Source: an uncultured Anaeroplasma sp.
Lineage (GTDB): Bacteria > Bacillota_I > Bacilli_A > Acholeplasmatales > Anaeroplasmataceae
Direction of reading: 5' to 3'
Assembly: GCA_934216145.1 (NCBI GenBank)
Contig: CAKQBG010000005.1
Span: 1 to 53,587 of the forward strand
DNA length: 53,587 nucleotides
Shown: in pieces, positions 7,436 to 16,919 of the stretch
Numbering within the stretch: the first letter of the stretch is position 1
Layout: each line of letters starts with the position of its first letter
The notes under the pieces: model-generated
The model's database searches: none
What the model saw: only the letters and a program-made list of their open reading frames with translations
Told to the model about the DNA's origin: nothing
Program-made: the position numbers and the translations under genes

Positions 7436-8911
7436 GTGGGTAAATATGTTTTAACAATTGATCAGGGTACAACCTCATCTAGAGTAATAATATTTGATGA
7501 AAGAGGAAACATTATTTCTAAATGCTTAAAGCAATTTAAGCAAATATATCCCTTTGATGGTGCGATTGAGCATGATCCATTAGTGATATATGAGGATGTT
7601 GTTGAGTTGATTTTAGAAGCATTAAATCAGGTTAATATTGATTATTCTGATATTGTAGGTGTTGGTATTACAAATCAAAGAGAAACAACTGTATTATGGG
7701 ATAAAATAACAGGAAAGCCTGTTTATAATGCGATTGTATGGCAATCAAATCAATCAAAGGATATTTGTGAGGATTTAAGAAGAAGAGGATATAGTAATAC
7801 TATACATAAGAAAACTGGTTTATTAATTAATCCTTATTTTAGTGCTTCAAAGATTAAATGGATATTAAATAATATTGATGGTGTAAAGGAGCTTATGGAA
7901 AGTAAAAGATTAGCCTTTGGAACGATTGATTCATGGCTAATTTATAAATTAACAGGTAAGCATTTAATTGATTATACTAATGCCTCAAGAACAATGCTAT
8001 TTAATATTCATACCTTAAAATGGGATAATGAATTACTAGATTTATTTGGGGTTGATGAATCTATCTTACCTAAGGTTGTTGATTCTAATTATAATGTTGG
8101 AGAGATTACTGATGAAAGAATTTCTTCTAAATTCAAATTAAATATATGTTCTATTTTAGGCGATCAGGAGGCTTCACTTGTAGGTCATGCTTGTTTTCAT
8201 CCTGGAAAGTTAAAGATCACTTATGGTACAGGAAGCTTTATGCTTTTAAATACAGGAGATATTCCTTTTGAAAGTGATAATGGCTTATTAACAACTATTG
8301 CTTATTCAATAAATGGTAAGGTGAGCTACGCCCTTGAGGGAAGTGTATTTGTTGCTGGAAGTGCTTTTCAATTTATTAGGGATAATTTAGAAATAGTTAA
8401 AAGCCTTGATGATGAGGAATTTACTCAAAAATCTAGTAATGGTGTTGTTTTTGTACCAGCATTAACTGGTCTTGGTGCGCCATACTGGAATTCAAGTTCT
8501 AAGGGGGCTATTTTTGGTTTAACTCGTGCTACAACTAAAAGTGATATTGCTATTGCGACTATTGATGGAGTAGCATTATTAAATAATGATGTTTTGCAAA
8601 CAATGAAGGATGATACAGGAATTGAATTCAGTAATATTTCAGTTGATGGTGGTGCTTCATTAAATCCTTATTTAATGCAAAAGGAATCTGATTATACTCA
8701 AAATAAGATAACAACTATTTCTACTAGTGAAGCTACATCACTAGGAGCTTATTATTTAGTAGCTTTAAATAATGGATTAATTAATTCATTAGAGGATATT
8801 GAAAGGCTTTATAAGCCTATTCATACCTATTCTCCTAAAATGAGTAAAAAAGAGGTAGAGGAAATTAAAAGAAAGTGGAAGAGAGCAGTTTATGCCTCTA
8901 TGGAATTTTAA
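7436..8911 (+). CDS. glpK: Glycerol kinase
   Basis: FGGY-family kinase of 491 residues that phosphorylates glycerol with ATP to sn-glycerol 3-phosphate in the cytoplasm. The N-terminus YVLTIDQGTTSSR is the family's phosphate-binding signature; GVGITNQRETTVLW, AIVWQ near 100, the ASRTMLFNIHTLKWD segment near 180 and the C-terminal SVDGGASLN and TSLGAYYLV motifs are all present. Length is close to the usual 500. The start is GTG at 7436, preceded by AGGTAGGTG; it gives the standard N-terminus with no usable ATG upstream. No glpF or glpD is adjacent. The next gene starts on the base after its stop, so they are co-transcribed. Confidence 0.95.
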   Translation: MGKYVLTIDQGTTSSRVIIFDERGNIISKCLKQFKQIYPFDGAIEHDPLVIYEDVVELILEALNQVNIDYSDIVGVGITNQRETTVLWDKITGKPVYNAIVWQSNQSKDICEDLRRRGYSNTIHKKTGLLINPYFSASKIKWILNNIDGVKELMESKRLAFGTIDSWLIYKLTGKHLIDYTNASRTMLFNIHTLKWDNELLDLFGVDESILPKVVDSNYNVGEITDERISSKFKLNICSILGDQEASLVGHACFHPGKLKITYGTGSFMLLNTGDIPFESDNGLLTTIAYSINGKVSYALEGSVFVAGSAFQFIRDNLEIVKSLDDEEFTQKSSNGVVFVPALTGLGAPYWNSSSKGAIFGLTRATTKSDIAIATIDGVALLNNDVLQTMKDDTGIEFSNISVDGGASLNPYLMQKESDYTQNKITTISTSEATSLGAYYLVALNNGLINSLEDIERLYKPIHTYSPKMSKKEVEEIKRKWKRAVYASMEF

Positions 8912-9856
8912 ATGAGAAAAGATAATAATAAAAATAGAGATTTTAATGAAGAGCCTAAATTACAAATTACTGCAAGCTTTAAGGTACAAAGAAGTGATGA
9001 GCTTTTAGAGTTTCTTTTAAGAAAGATGAATACATCTAGAAATAATGTTAAGCATATTCTTTCTAATCATCAAATATTAGTTAATGGTAGTCCAATTACT
9101 CAATTTAATTATCCCTTAGCTAAGGATGATGAAATAAAGATATCTAAGTATCCAGTTAAAGCTATGAATGAGGTTAAGAAACATGAGCATAAGAAACCAT
9201 TATCTATAACTATTATTTATGAGGATAGTGATTTTATTGCGATAAATAAGCCTAATGGATTGTTATCAGTTGAAAGTGATAAGGAGAATGAATCTGCTTA
9301 TTTATATGTTTCAATGTATTTAAAGAATAAGAATCCTAATTTAAGACCTTATGTATTACATAGAATTGATAAGGAAACTTCAGGTGTTTTAGTTTTTGCG
9401 AAAAATATCAAAATTCATTCTATGCTAAAGCTTAATTGGAATGATTATGTTACTTTAAGAGAATATTATGCAGTAGTTGAAGGAAAAATGGAAAAAAAGA
9501 GTGATAGATTAGTTTCTTATTTAAAGGAAAATCAAAATAATATGGTATATATTTCTAATGATCACTCAGGACAAAAGGCTATTACTAATTACGAGGTTAT
9601 TAAAGAAAGTAATGATTATAGTCTATTAAGGGTAAATATTGAAACGGGTAGAAAAAATCAAATTAGAGTTGAAATGAATAGATTAAATCATCCTATTGTT
9701 GGTGATGATAAATATGGATGTAATAAAAATCCATTAAAGAGATTAGGACTTCATGCATCTAAACTTGAATTTATTCATCCAATTACTAAAGAAAAAATAT
9801 TATTAGAGGCTAAGATGCCTGATACATTTGTGGGACTTTTTAAAAATTTAAGATAA
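8912..9856 (+). CDS. RNA pseudouridine synthase, RluA/RluD family
   Basis: Enzyme of 314 residues that isomerises uridine to pseudouridine in rRNA or tRNA. An S4-type RNA-binding domain occupies about residues 28-85 (SDELLEFLLRKMN ... ILVNG). The catalytic domain follows with HRIDKETSG, where Asp153 is the predicted catalytic residue, and GRKNQIRVEM and LHASKLEFIHP near the C-terminus. The ATG directly abuts the glpK stop with no intergenic base, so translation probably depends on coupling; no good ribosome site is seen. Which position is modified cannot be read from the sequence. Confidence 0.9.
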   Translation: MRKDNNKNRDFNEEPKLQITASFKVQRSDELLEFLLRKMNTSRNNVKHILSNHQILVNGSPITQFNYPLAKDDEIKISKYPVKAMNEVKKHEHKKPLSITIIYEDSDFIAINKPNGLLSVESDKENESAYLYVSMYLKNKNPNLRPYVLHRIDKETSGVLVFAKNIKIHSMLKLNWNDYVTLREYYAVVEGKMEKKSDRLVSYLKENQNNMVYISNDHSGQKAITNYEVIKESNDYSLLRVNIETGRKNQIRVEMNRLNHPIVGDDKYGCNKNPLKRLGLHASKLEFIHPITKEKILLEAKMPDTFVGLFKNLR

Positions 9857-9930
9857 ATATACTTTAATATATAATTTAAATTAGATATAATATATTTTGG
9901 TAATATTGATAAAAATATGGGGGTATTTTT

Positions 9931-11430
9931 ATGCTAGATCAATATAGAAAACTTAATAAAATAAGAAGAAAGGTGTATGAAGAGGTCGCAAGAATGGCCT
10001 ATGAGGGTGGAGACTATTATCGAATTGAGGCACTACCCTATAAAATTTGTAATGATGAATTTGAGGATTCATCTGTATTTTTAGAAAGAGCTATAGTTGC
10101 TGAAAGATTAAGATTAGCTGTAGGCTTAAATCCACATAAGGCAACAGATAATAAGCCTGTATCTGAAGGGATAATGAATGCAGCAACTACAGATATTTAT
10201 TATGAAGCACCATTAATGAATGTAATAGATTTTGCATGTAATGCATGTCCAAAGGATTCATATTATGTTACTGATGCTTGTGAGGGATGTTTAGCTAATC
10301 CATGTAAAAATGTTTGCCCTAAGGGTGCAATTTCAATTATAGATGGAAGAAGCCATATTGATCAAAGCTTATGTATTCATTGTGGTAAATGCTCTAGCGT
10401 ATGTCCGTATGGAGCTATTATTCATCGTCAGCGTCCATGTGAGAAGGCTTGTGGTATTCACGCAATTGAAAGTGATGAAACTGGAAAGGCTAAGATTAAT
10501 TATAATAAGTGTGTAAGCTGTGGAATGTGTTCTGTTAATTGTCCATTTGGAGCTATTCAGGATAAATCTCAAATATTCCAAACTATTTTAGCTATTAAGA
10601 GTGAAACTCCAGTTTACGCTATAGTAGCGCCTGCATTTGTTGGTCAGTTTGGGCCTAAAGTTAATTTAAAGACTATTGATGATGCGATGGCTAAGCTTGG
10701 CTTTAGTGGTGTATATGAGGTATCTATTGGTGCTGATTTATGTACTATTGAGGAGGCTCAAGATTTCTTAAATGAGGTTCCTTCTAAGCTTAAATTTATG
10801 GGTACATCATGCTGTCCATCATGGAGCCAAATGGCTAAGCAGGAATTCCCTGAATATAAGGATAATATTTCAATGGCCTTAACACCAATGGTTTTAACTG
10901 CTAGATTAGTTAAAAAAGAACATCCAAATTGTAAGGTTGTATTTATAGGACCTTGTACTGCTAAGAAGCTTGAGGCTCAAAGAAAGAGTGTTAGAAGTGA
11001 TGTTGATTTTGTTTTAACATTTGAAGAACTTTTAGGTATGTTTACTGCTAAGGGTGTTGATTTTAATTCCTTAAAGGAAAAACCTTTAAAGAATGAAACT
11101 TCTGCTGATGGTAGAGGATTCGCTGTTGCGAATGGTGTTGCTGGAGCGGTTGTTAACGCTATAAAAAGATTAGACCCTAATCGTGAAATAAAGGTAGTTG
11201 GCGCTCAAGGCTTAGATAACTGTAAGGAGATGCTAAAGGCTGCAACATTAGGTAAATATGATGGTTATTTACTTGAAGGTATGGCATGTCCATTCGGCTG
11301 TATTAGTGGTGCGGGTACTATTAATGCTCCTACTAAGACAAAGGCTTTAGTTGGTTTATCACAGCGTGAAACTCCAATTAAGAATTCTTTAGATTCAAGC
11401 TATAAGGATGAATCAGGGAAGCTTATTTAA
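9931..11430 (+). CDS. [FeFe] hydrogenase, group-B-like, with ferredoxin clusters
   Basis: Cytoplasmic iron-iron hydrogenase of 499 residues. The N-terminal half (about 100-215) carries several Cys clusters for [4Fe-4S] centres, including CxxCxxxPCKNVCP, CIHCGKCSSVCP and CVSCGMCSVNCP. The H-cluster domain has TSCCPSW (Cys294, Cys295), GPCTAKKLE (Cys342) and EGMACPFGCISGAGT (Cys453, Cys457). The last motif, with MACPxGCxxGAGT in place of the group A MxCxxGCxxGGG, fits the group B hydrogenases, whose physiological role is poorly known. GGGGG precedes the ATG. No maturation genes (hydE, hydF, hydG) occur in this window, so they must lie elsewhere if the enzyme is active. It points to an anaerobic, fermentative cell. 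Confidence 0.93.
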   Translation: MLDQYRKLNKIRRKVYEEVARMAYEGGDYYRIEALPYKICNDEFEDSSVFLERAIVAERLRLAVGLNPHKATDNKPVSEGIMNAATTDIYYEAPLMNVIDFACNACPKDSYYVTDACEGCLANPCKNVCPKGAISIIDGRSHIDQSLCIHCGKCSSVCPYGAIIHRQRPCEKACGIHAIESDETGKAKINYNKCVSCGMCSVNCPFGAIQDKSQIFQTILAIKSETPVYAIVAPAFVGQFGPKVNLKTIDDAMAKLGFSGVYEVSIGADLCTIEEAQDFLNEVPSKLKFMGTSCCPSWSQMAKQEFPEYKDNISMALTPMVLTARLVKKEHPNCKVVFIGPCTAKKLEAQRKSVRSDVDFVLTFEELLGMFTAKGVDFNSLKEKPLKNETSADGRGFAVANGVAGAVVNAIKRLDPNREIKVVGAQGLDNCKEMLKAATLGKYDGYLLEGMACPFGCISGAGTINAPTKTKALVGLSQRETPIKNSLDSSYKDESGKLI

Positions 11431-11487
11431 TAATGTAAACTTATAAAATGGTATTGCATATTATATACAGGAGGTTTAAATATATTT

Positions 11488-11697
11488 ATGTCATACCATT
11501 TTTTAACCCCTAGAGAGCTTGAAATATTTAATCTACTTGTTCATGATGAAACCACAAAGTCTATAGCTGATAAATTTAATATTAGCCAAAAGACTGTTAG
11601 AAATCATATTTCTAATGTAATAGGGAAATTAGGTGTTTCATCAAGAACACAGGCAATTATAACTTTAATTAAAAATGGATTAATCAAAATAGATTAG
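11488..11697 (+). CDS. Stand-alone LuxR/GerE-type HTH regulator
   Basis: A 69-residue protein consisting only of a LuxR/GerE DNA-binding domain: LTPRELEIFNLL, then the recognition region SQKTVRNHISNVIGKLGV and SRTQAIITLIKNGLI. There is no receiver or sensor domain, as in GerE of spore formers (about 74 residues). AGGAGG at 11469-11474 is 13 bases from the ATG, longer than usual, but no alternative start fits. It follows the hydrogenase by 57 bases and could regulate it or respond to the same state; this is inference. Target unknown. Confidence 0.85.
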   Translation: MSYHFLTPRELEIFNLLVHDETTKSIADKFNISQKTVRNHISNVIGKLGVSSRTQAIITLIKNGLIKID

Positions 11698-11727
11698 TCT
11701 TTTTTAAAATGACTATTGCTTTTTTTA
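11694..11727 (+). terminator. Probable terminator after the GerE-like gene
   Basis: TAGTC (11695-11699, overlapping the stop codon) pairs with GACTA (11711-11715), followed after a few bases by a run of seven T. Short stem, so moderate confidence. Confidence 0.5.
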
Positions 11728-11762
11728 TGGTTTAATGCTAATATTTACTTGTAAATGAATAA

Positions 11763-11867
11763 GTCCTTTTAAAGGGGAGTAGCTATTAGTTTTTTTAATT
11801 AATCTATATTCGTCATCACGAGTTTTCTCCGGATATAGAAATCTATAGTGATTATGCAAGACCTTTC
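11763..11867 (+). ncRNA. yybP-ykoY manganese riboswitch
   Basis: The leader contains the conserved AAAGGGGAGTAGCT (from 11771), the CGTCATCACGAG loop element (11811-11822) and CTCCGGATATAGAAATC, followed by CCTTT (11862-11866) that closes the basal helix with AAAGG (11771-11775). This set is characteristic of the yybP-ykoY class, which senses Mn2+. The closing strand overlaps the 5' side of the terminator stem downstream, so Mn2+ binding should favour read-through into the ATPase gene. Confidence 0.88.
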
Positions 11868-11897
11868 GTATTATACTTATAATAGGAGGTCTTTTTT
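11858..11897 (+). terminator. Riboswitch expression-platform terminator
   Basis: AAGACCT (11858-11864) pairs with AGGTCTT (11887-11893), with an inner TATTAT/ATAATA stem, followed by a run of T ending at 11897. It shares bases 11862-11864 with the riboswitch basal helix, so the two folds exclude each other. Confidence 0.88.
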
Positions 11898-11921
11898 GTT
11901 TGTCTAAAATAGGAGGAAAAT

Positions 11922-14495
11922 ATGGATAAGAATTTAGAAAGACTAATGGAAAGCTATGAAACTGATTTTGAAAATGGCTTATCGAGTTTGGACGTTGAAA
12001 AAAGTAGAAAGAGGTATGGGGCAAATACCCTTAAGGAAAAAAAGAAACAAAACTTATTTGTTAGGTTTCTACTAGAATTTAAGGATATACTTATTATTAT
12101 ATTATTACTTGCTGCAGTTATTTCTGTTATTGTAGACCCAAAGGAATTTGTAGATAGTATTATAATTTTAGTTGTTGTGATTGTTAATGCGATATTAGGT
12201 TTATTTCAGGAAAATAAGGCTGAAAAAAGCCTAGAGGCATTAAAGAAGCTAACTATTAATAAGGCTAAGGTATATAGAGATGGCTCTTTAAAGACTATTG
12301 ATTCAACTGAGCTTGTATGTGGAGATATTATTTATGTTGAAGCTGGAGATAGTATTTCAGCTGATTCGATTATTATTGAATCTAGTAATTTAAGGGTATT
12401 AGAATCAGCATTAACTGGAGAATCAGTTTCAGTTGAAAAGGATAATGAGTATGTTAGTGAGGATTTGCCATTAGGTGATAGGAAAAATACCTTATTTTCT
12501 GGAACTTATATTACTAATGGTCACGCGAAAGCTATTGTTGTTAATGTTGGAATGAATACTGAAATTGGAAAAATAGCTAGTATGCTTGATAATGATAATC
12601 AAGCTCTTACTCCATTACAAAATAAGCTAAAATCAGTTGGCGCGATGATTGGAATATTAGCTTTAATTATATGCTTTGTCGTATTTATCTTAGAAATGAT
12701 TGGTAGTAATGATTGGTCTAATCCTTTAAGCTATATAAATTCATTTAAAAGTGCGGTTGCTTTAGCTGTTGCGGCAATACCAGAGGGTCTTGCTACAGTT
12801 GTTACAATAGTTCTTGCTATAGGTGTATCTAAAATGAGTAAGGAAAATGCGATTATTAAAAGGCTTCCTGCTGTTGAAACATTAGGTTCAACAAATGTTG
12901 TATGTAGTGATAAAACTGGTACTTTAACTCAAAATAAAATGACAGTATTAAAGTTATATGATAAGATAAATTATTCTAATGTAGAAGAATTTAATAATAA
13001 GAAGCTTATTAGCTATTTTGCGATATGCTGTGATGCTAAAATAGATAATGATGGAAATAGAATTGGAGATCCTACAGAGCTTGCTTTAATTGATATGAAT
13101 AATAAATATGGATTAGATATTTCAAAAATTAATAAGGTATTAGATTATCCCTTTGATAGCGAAAGAAAGCTTATGACTACTGTAATAAAAGAAAATAATA
13201 AATATATTGCGATAACTAAGGGGGCATTAGATTCCTTAATTGATAAGTGTATTAATCCTAACTATGAAAAAAATAAGGCTATAGAGATAAATGAAATGAT
13301 GTCAAATAATGCATTAAGAGTATTAGCTCTTGGTATAAAATATTATGATTATTTACCTAGTATTTTAGAACTTGAAAATAATATTGAGTTTTTAGGATTA
13401 GTTGGAATGATAGACCCAGCTAGAGATGAGGTTAAAGAATCAATTTCATTAGCTAGTAATGCGGGTATTAAAACAGTAATGATTACTGGAGACCACATAA
13501 TTACTGCTAAAGCTATAGCCAAGGATTTAGGAATAATGAAGGAAAATGATAAGGCTATAACATCTGATGAGCTCTCTAAGCTTGATGATGAATTTTTAAC
13601 TAACCATATAAGTGAATATAGTGTATTTGCGAGAGTAGCACCTAAGGATAAGGTTAGAATAGTTGAGGCATGGCAAAAAAATGGCGCGATTGTTGCGATG
13701 ACTGGAGATGGAGTTAATGATGCTCCAGCTTTAAAAAAGGCTGATATTGGTTGTGCTATGGGAATTACTGGTACTGATGTTTCAAAGGAAGCTGCTGATA
13801 TGATTTTAACTGATGATAACTTTTCTACTATTATTAAAGCAGTTAAAGAGGGTAGAGGAGTTTATAGAAATATTCAAAATTGTGTTAAATATTTATTGTC
13901 TAGTAATATTGGAGAGGTATTTACTATCTTTATTGCTTCATTAGTTCAGGCTTTGGGTTATAATTTAGGAATTCCTTTATTACCTATTCATTTATTATGG
14001 ATTAATCTTGTAACTGATTCTCTACCTGCCTTTGGTATTGCGATGGAGGAAATAGATAATGAGGTAATGGATTTAAAACCTAGAGGAAAGAATGAATCAT
14101 TCTTTTCTAATGGATTAGGCTTGAAAATAGCGATTGAGGGATTTATTATTGGTACATGTAGCTTAGCTAGCTATATTATTGGTCATTTTATATTTAAAAA
14201 TGAAGAGGTAGCTCAAACAATGGCTTTTTTAACATTATCCTCTACTCAATTATTTCATGCTTATAATGTTAAAAGTAATCATACTATTTTTAGGAAGGAA
14301 TCATTTAAGAATAAATTTATGAATTTTGCCTTTATAGTAGGATTTATTTTACAGTTCTTTGTTATATATTGTCCTTATGTAAATACTATATTTAATCTTT
14401 CACCACTTAGTATTATTCAGTTATTTATTTCCTTATTTTTAGCACTAGTAATAGTTATTATAATAGAAATATCAAAGCGTACTAGAGCGAAATAA
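11922..14495 (+). CDS. P2-type cation ATPase, probable Mn2+ (or Ca2+) exporter
   Basis: P-type ATPase of 857 residues. It has the N-terminal cation-ATPase domain, the actuator TGES motif, an IPEGL ion-site motif in helix 4 (Pro287 to Leu290), DKTGTLT with phosphorylated Asp330, TGDH and GDGVNDAPAL. Membrane segments near the C-terminus show NIGEV in helix 5 and NLVTDSLPA in helix 6, as in SERCA/PMR1-type pumps that move Ca2+ and Mn2+. The manganese riboswitch in front makes Mn2+ export the likeliest job, parallel to the riboswitch-controlled ATPases of lactic acid bacteria (established for those; inference here). AGGAGG at 11911-11916 precedes the ATG. Confidence 0.92.
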   Translation: MDKNLERLMESYETDFENGLSSLDVEKSRKRYGANTLKEKKKQNLFVRFLLEFKDILIIILLLAAVISVIVDPKEFVDSIIILVVVIVNAILGLFQENKAEKSLEALKKLTINKAKVYRDGSLKTIDSTELVCGDIIYVEAGDSISADSIIIESSNLRVLESALTGESVSVEKDNEYVSEDLPLGDRKNTLFSGTYITNGHAKAIVVNVGMNTEIGKIASMLDNDNQALTPLQNKLKSVGAMIGILALIICFVVFILEMIGSNDWSNPLSYINSFKSAVALAVAAIPEGLATVVTIVLAIGVSKMSKENAIIKRLPAVETLGSTNVVCSDKTGTLTQNKMTVLKLYDKINYSNVEEFNNKKLISYFAICCDAKIDNDGNRIGDPTELALIDMNNKYGLDISKINKVLDYPFDSERKLMTTVIKENNKYIAITKGALDSLIDKCINPNYEKNKAIEINEMMSNNALRVLALGIKYYDYLPSILELENNIEFLGLVGMIDPARDEVKESISLASNAGIKTVMITGDHIITAKAIAKDLGIMKENDKAITSDELSKLDDEFLTNHISEYSVFARVAPKDKVRIVEAWQKNGAIVAMTGDGVNDAPALKKADIGCAMGITGTDVSKEAADMILTDDNFSTIIKAVKEGRGVYRNIQNCVKYLLSSNIGEVFTIFIASLVQALGYNLGIPLLPIHLLWINLVTDSLPAFGIAMEEIDNEVMDLKPRGKNESFFSNGLGLKIAIEGFIIGTCSLASYIIGHFIFKNEEVAQTMAFLTLSSTQLFHAYNVKSNHTIFRKESFKNKFMNFAFIVGFILQFFVIYCPYVNTIFNLSPLSIIQLFISLFLALVIVIIIEISKRTRAK

Positions 14496-14522
14496 TTGGC
14501 TATTTTCTTTTTTCTTTTTTGA

Positions 14523-14601
14523 TTGATTATGATAATTGTTTATTATATAATTTAATAAAGGCTAACTGTTTATATAATTAAATAGATATCACGCAAGTGA
14601 A
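14523..14601 (+). promoter_or_regulatory. Promoter and small palindrome before the GH2 gene
   Basis: TTGATT at 14523-14528, 17-base spacer, TATAAT at 14546-14551. Between promoter and ribosome site lies an inverted repeat TCAC-GCAA-GTGA (14590-14601), notable for its GC content in this AT-rich DNA; it could be an operator or a small hairpin next to AAAAAGGAGA. Confidence 0.55.
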
Positions 14602-14613
14602 AAAGGAGAATTT

Positions 14614-16917
14614 ATGAGAAAACAATTTTTGAATTATGATTGGTACTTTAAGGAGAATTTTGAAGAAAATGATTTAGCTTTAAATAATTTTTCTAATTTT
14701 AGTATAGTAAATATTCCTCATACAAATTATGAAGTACCATTAAATAATTTTGATTCAACAATATCTAATATTGTTTCAATCTATAAAAAGATTATTAATA
14801 TAAAATCATTAGAAAATGATAATTATTTAGTATTTGAGGGTGTAGGACATAGAACCTATGTATATGTTAATGGTAAACTAGTATATACACACTATTGTGG
14901 TTATACTCAGTTTAAGGTTAACTTAAATGAAAATGGTCATGTAGGAGATAATGAAATAGCGGTAGTAGTTGATTCAAATGAGGTTGATCAGCCACCATTT
15001 GGTTTTGTTATAGACTATTTATGCTTTGGAGGTATTTATAGAGATGTTTATTTAGATGTATTAAATAAATGTCATATTAATAATTATTATTTCCATCATG
15101 ATAGTGAGAAATTATATATTGATTATGAATTATCTAATAATGATGATGTAGTAATTGAGGCTATTATTAAGGATTCTAACTCTTTATTTAAGCTAAGTAC
15201 TAAAAATAATGAAGAATTATCTTGTAATTTACCGGAGGTTATTTTATGGGATATTGATAATCCTCATTTATATGATTTATCATTAAAGGTAATTAAGAAT
15301 AATGAGGTTATTGATGAAATCAATGATAAAATAGGCTTTAGATATATTGATTTTAAAGAAAATGGCTTTTATTTAAACGGTAAGAATGTAAAGATTAGAG
15401 GCTTAAATAGACATCAATCATATCCTTATGTTGGATATGCAATGCCTAAGAGTGCTCAATATGATGATGCAATTATATTAAAGAAGGAATTATGTGTTAA
15501 TGCAGTAAGAACATCTCATTATCCACAAAGTCCTGATTTTTTAAGAGCCTGTGATGAATTAGGATTACTTGTTTTTGAGGAAATTCCAGGTTGGCAAAAT
15601 ATCGGTAATAAGGAATGGCAGGATAAGGCTATAAATAATGTTCGTGATATGATTCTAAGAGATAGAAATCATCCATCTATTATTTTATGGGGAGTTAGAA
15701 TTAATGAATCTGGAGATAATCATGATTTTTATTCAAAAACAAATGAGGTAGCTCATAAGCTTGATAAGTATCGTTTAACTGGTGGAGTTAGATGCTCAAT
15801 GCATTCAGAGCTATTAGAGGATGTTTATACTTATAACGATTTTGTATGTACAAATAAGGGTATTTCTTTAAGAAAGAAGGAAGAAGTTACTGATACTAAT
15901 AAGCCTTATTTAGTTTCAGAATATGGTGGACATATGATGCCTACTAAATCATATGATAGAGAGACTAGAAGAACTGATATAGCGTTATTACATGCGAATG
16001 TTTTAAAGGCTGCAGCTAATGATGATAAAATTTGTGGTTCTTTTGGTTGGTGTTTTAGTGATTATAATACACATATGGATTTTGGTAGTGGTGATTTAAT
16101 TTGTCATCATGGTGTTTTGGATATTTTTAGAAATCCTAAATATTCAAGTTACCCCTATAAGACTAAGAGTGATAAGCCATATTTAGAAATTACTTCTAAT
16201 TTTAATATTGGTGAATATGATGGAGGATATATTAGATATTTCGCTATTATGACTAATTGCGATAGAGTTGAAATGTATCATAATGATTTATTAGTTTCTA
16301 CTTATGATAATTTAAAGGGCGATTTTAATGGTTGCTTCAAGGTTGATGATATTTTAGGTGATACACTAATTAAGCTTGAAAATAAGACTATTGAGGAATC
16401 TAATTATTTAAAAGAAATAATTTCTTTATTATTAAAATATGATGGTATTGTTAGAGATGATGTAAAGAATAAATATCCTCTTGAGGATATTAATCAAGCA
16501 TGGCAATATTATGGTAAATATGTATCAAATTGGGGGTCTCATCCAACTCCATTTTTATTCAAAGGTTATATTAATAATAAGTGTGTCATAGAGAAAATTA
16601 AAGGATATCAATATATTGATTATATTGATGTTAGAGTATCTAATAATACATTACATACTAAGGATTCTTATGATGTTTTAAGATTAACATTAGAGGCTAT
16701 TGGTACATTAGGTAATAGGGTAGATTACGCATTTGATTCATTTAGTATTGAGGTATCTGATTCTCTTGAGGTTATTGGTGATAGTATTGTTTCTTTAATA
16801 GCAGGTGTCAGATCTATTTATATTAAATCTAAGGCTAAAAATGGTACTGGTAAAATTGTAATTAAATCTAATAGGTTTAAAGATGTTGAATTATTAATTA
16901 AGATAGTAGAGGATTAG
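14614..16917 (+). CDS. Beta-galactosidase, glycoside hydrolase family 2
   Basis: Cytoplasmic glycosidase of 767 residues with no signal peptide. It has the GH2 order: jelly-roll sugar-binding domain (about 1-155), immunoglobulin-like domain (about 155-245), then a TIM barrel with GFRYIDFKENGFYLNG and RGLNRHQ. The acid/base is Glu365 in RINES and the nucleophile Glu436 in SEYGG. A further beta-rich C-terminal domain runs to the end. Beta-galactosidase is the best call because a galactanase and GalK/GalT share the locus; a beta-glucuronidase or other GH2 activity is possible. It would release galactose from imported galacto-oligosaccharides. The next gene begins two bases after its stop, so it is the first gene of an operon with the two secreted hydrolases. 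Confidence 0.88.
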   Translation: MRKQFLNYDWYFKENFEENDLALNNFSNFSIVNIPHTNYEVPLNNFDSTISNIVSIYKKIINIKSLENDNYLVFEGVGHRTYVYVNGKLVYTHYCGYTQFKVNLNENGHVGDNEIAVVVDSNEVDQPPFGFVIDYLCFGGIYRDVYLDVLNKCHINNYYFHHDSEKLYIDYELSNNDDVVIEAIIKDSNSLFKLSTKNNEELSCNLPEVILWDIDNPHLYDLSLKVIKNNEVIDEINDKIGFRYIDFKENGFYLNGKNVKIRGLNRHQSYPYVGYAMPKSAQYDDAIILKKELCVNAVRTSHYPQSPDFLRACDELGLLVFEEIPGWQNIGNKEWQDKAINNVRDMILRDRNHPSIILWGVRINESGDNHDFYSKTNEVAHKLDKYRLTGGVRCSMHSELLEDVYTYNDFVCTNKGISLRKKEEVTDTNKPYLVSEYGGHMMPTKSYDRETRRTDIALLHANVLKAAANDDKICGSFGWCFSDYNTHMDFGSGDLICHHGVLDIFRNPKYSSYPYKTKSDKPYLEITSNFNIGEYDGGYIRYFAIMTNCDRVEMYHNDLLVSTYDNLKGDFNGCFKVDDILGDTLIKLENKTIEESNYLKEIISLLLKYDGIVRDDVKNKYPLEDINQAWQYYGKYVSNWGSHPTPFLFKGYINNKCVIEKIKGYQYIDYIDVRVSNNTLHTKDSYDVLRLTLEAIGTLGNRVDYAFDSFSIEVSDSLEVIGDSIVSLIAGVRSIYIKSKAKNGTGKIVIKSNRFKDVELLIKIVED

Positions 16918-16919
16918 TT

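Noticed and set aside
10369..10581. Minus-strand open frame inside the hydrogenase gene
   Set aside because: Mirror of the Cys-rich coding region, Thr/Ser-rich translation with no family features or start signal.
11725..12024. Minus-strand open frame across the riboswitch and ATPase start
   Set aside because: Overlaps a clear riboswitch, terminator and gene start; the translation is low complexity.
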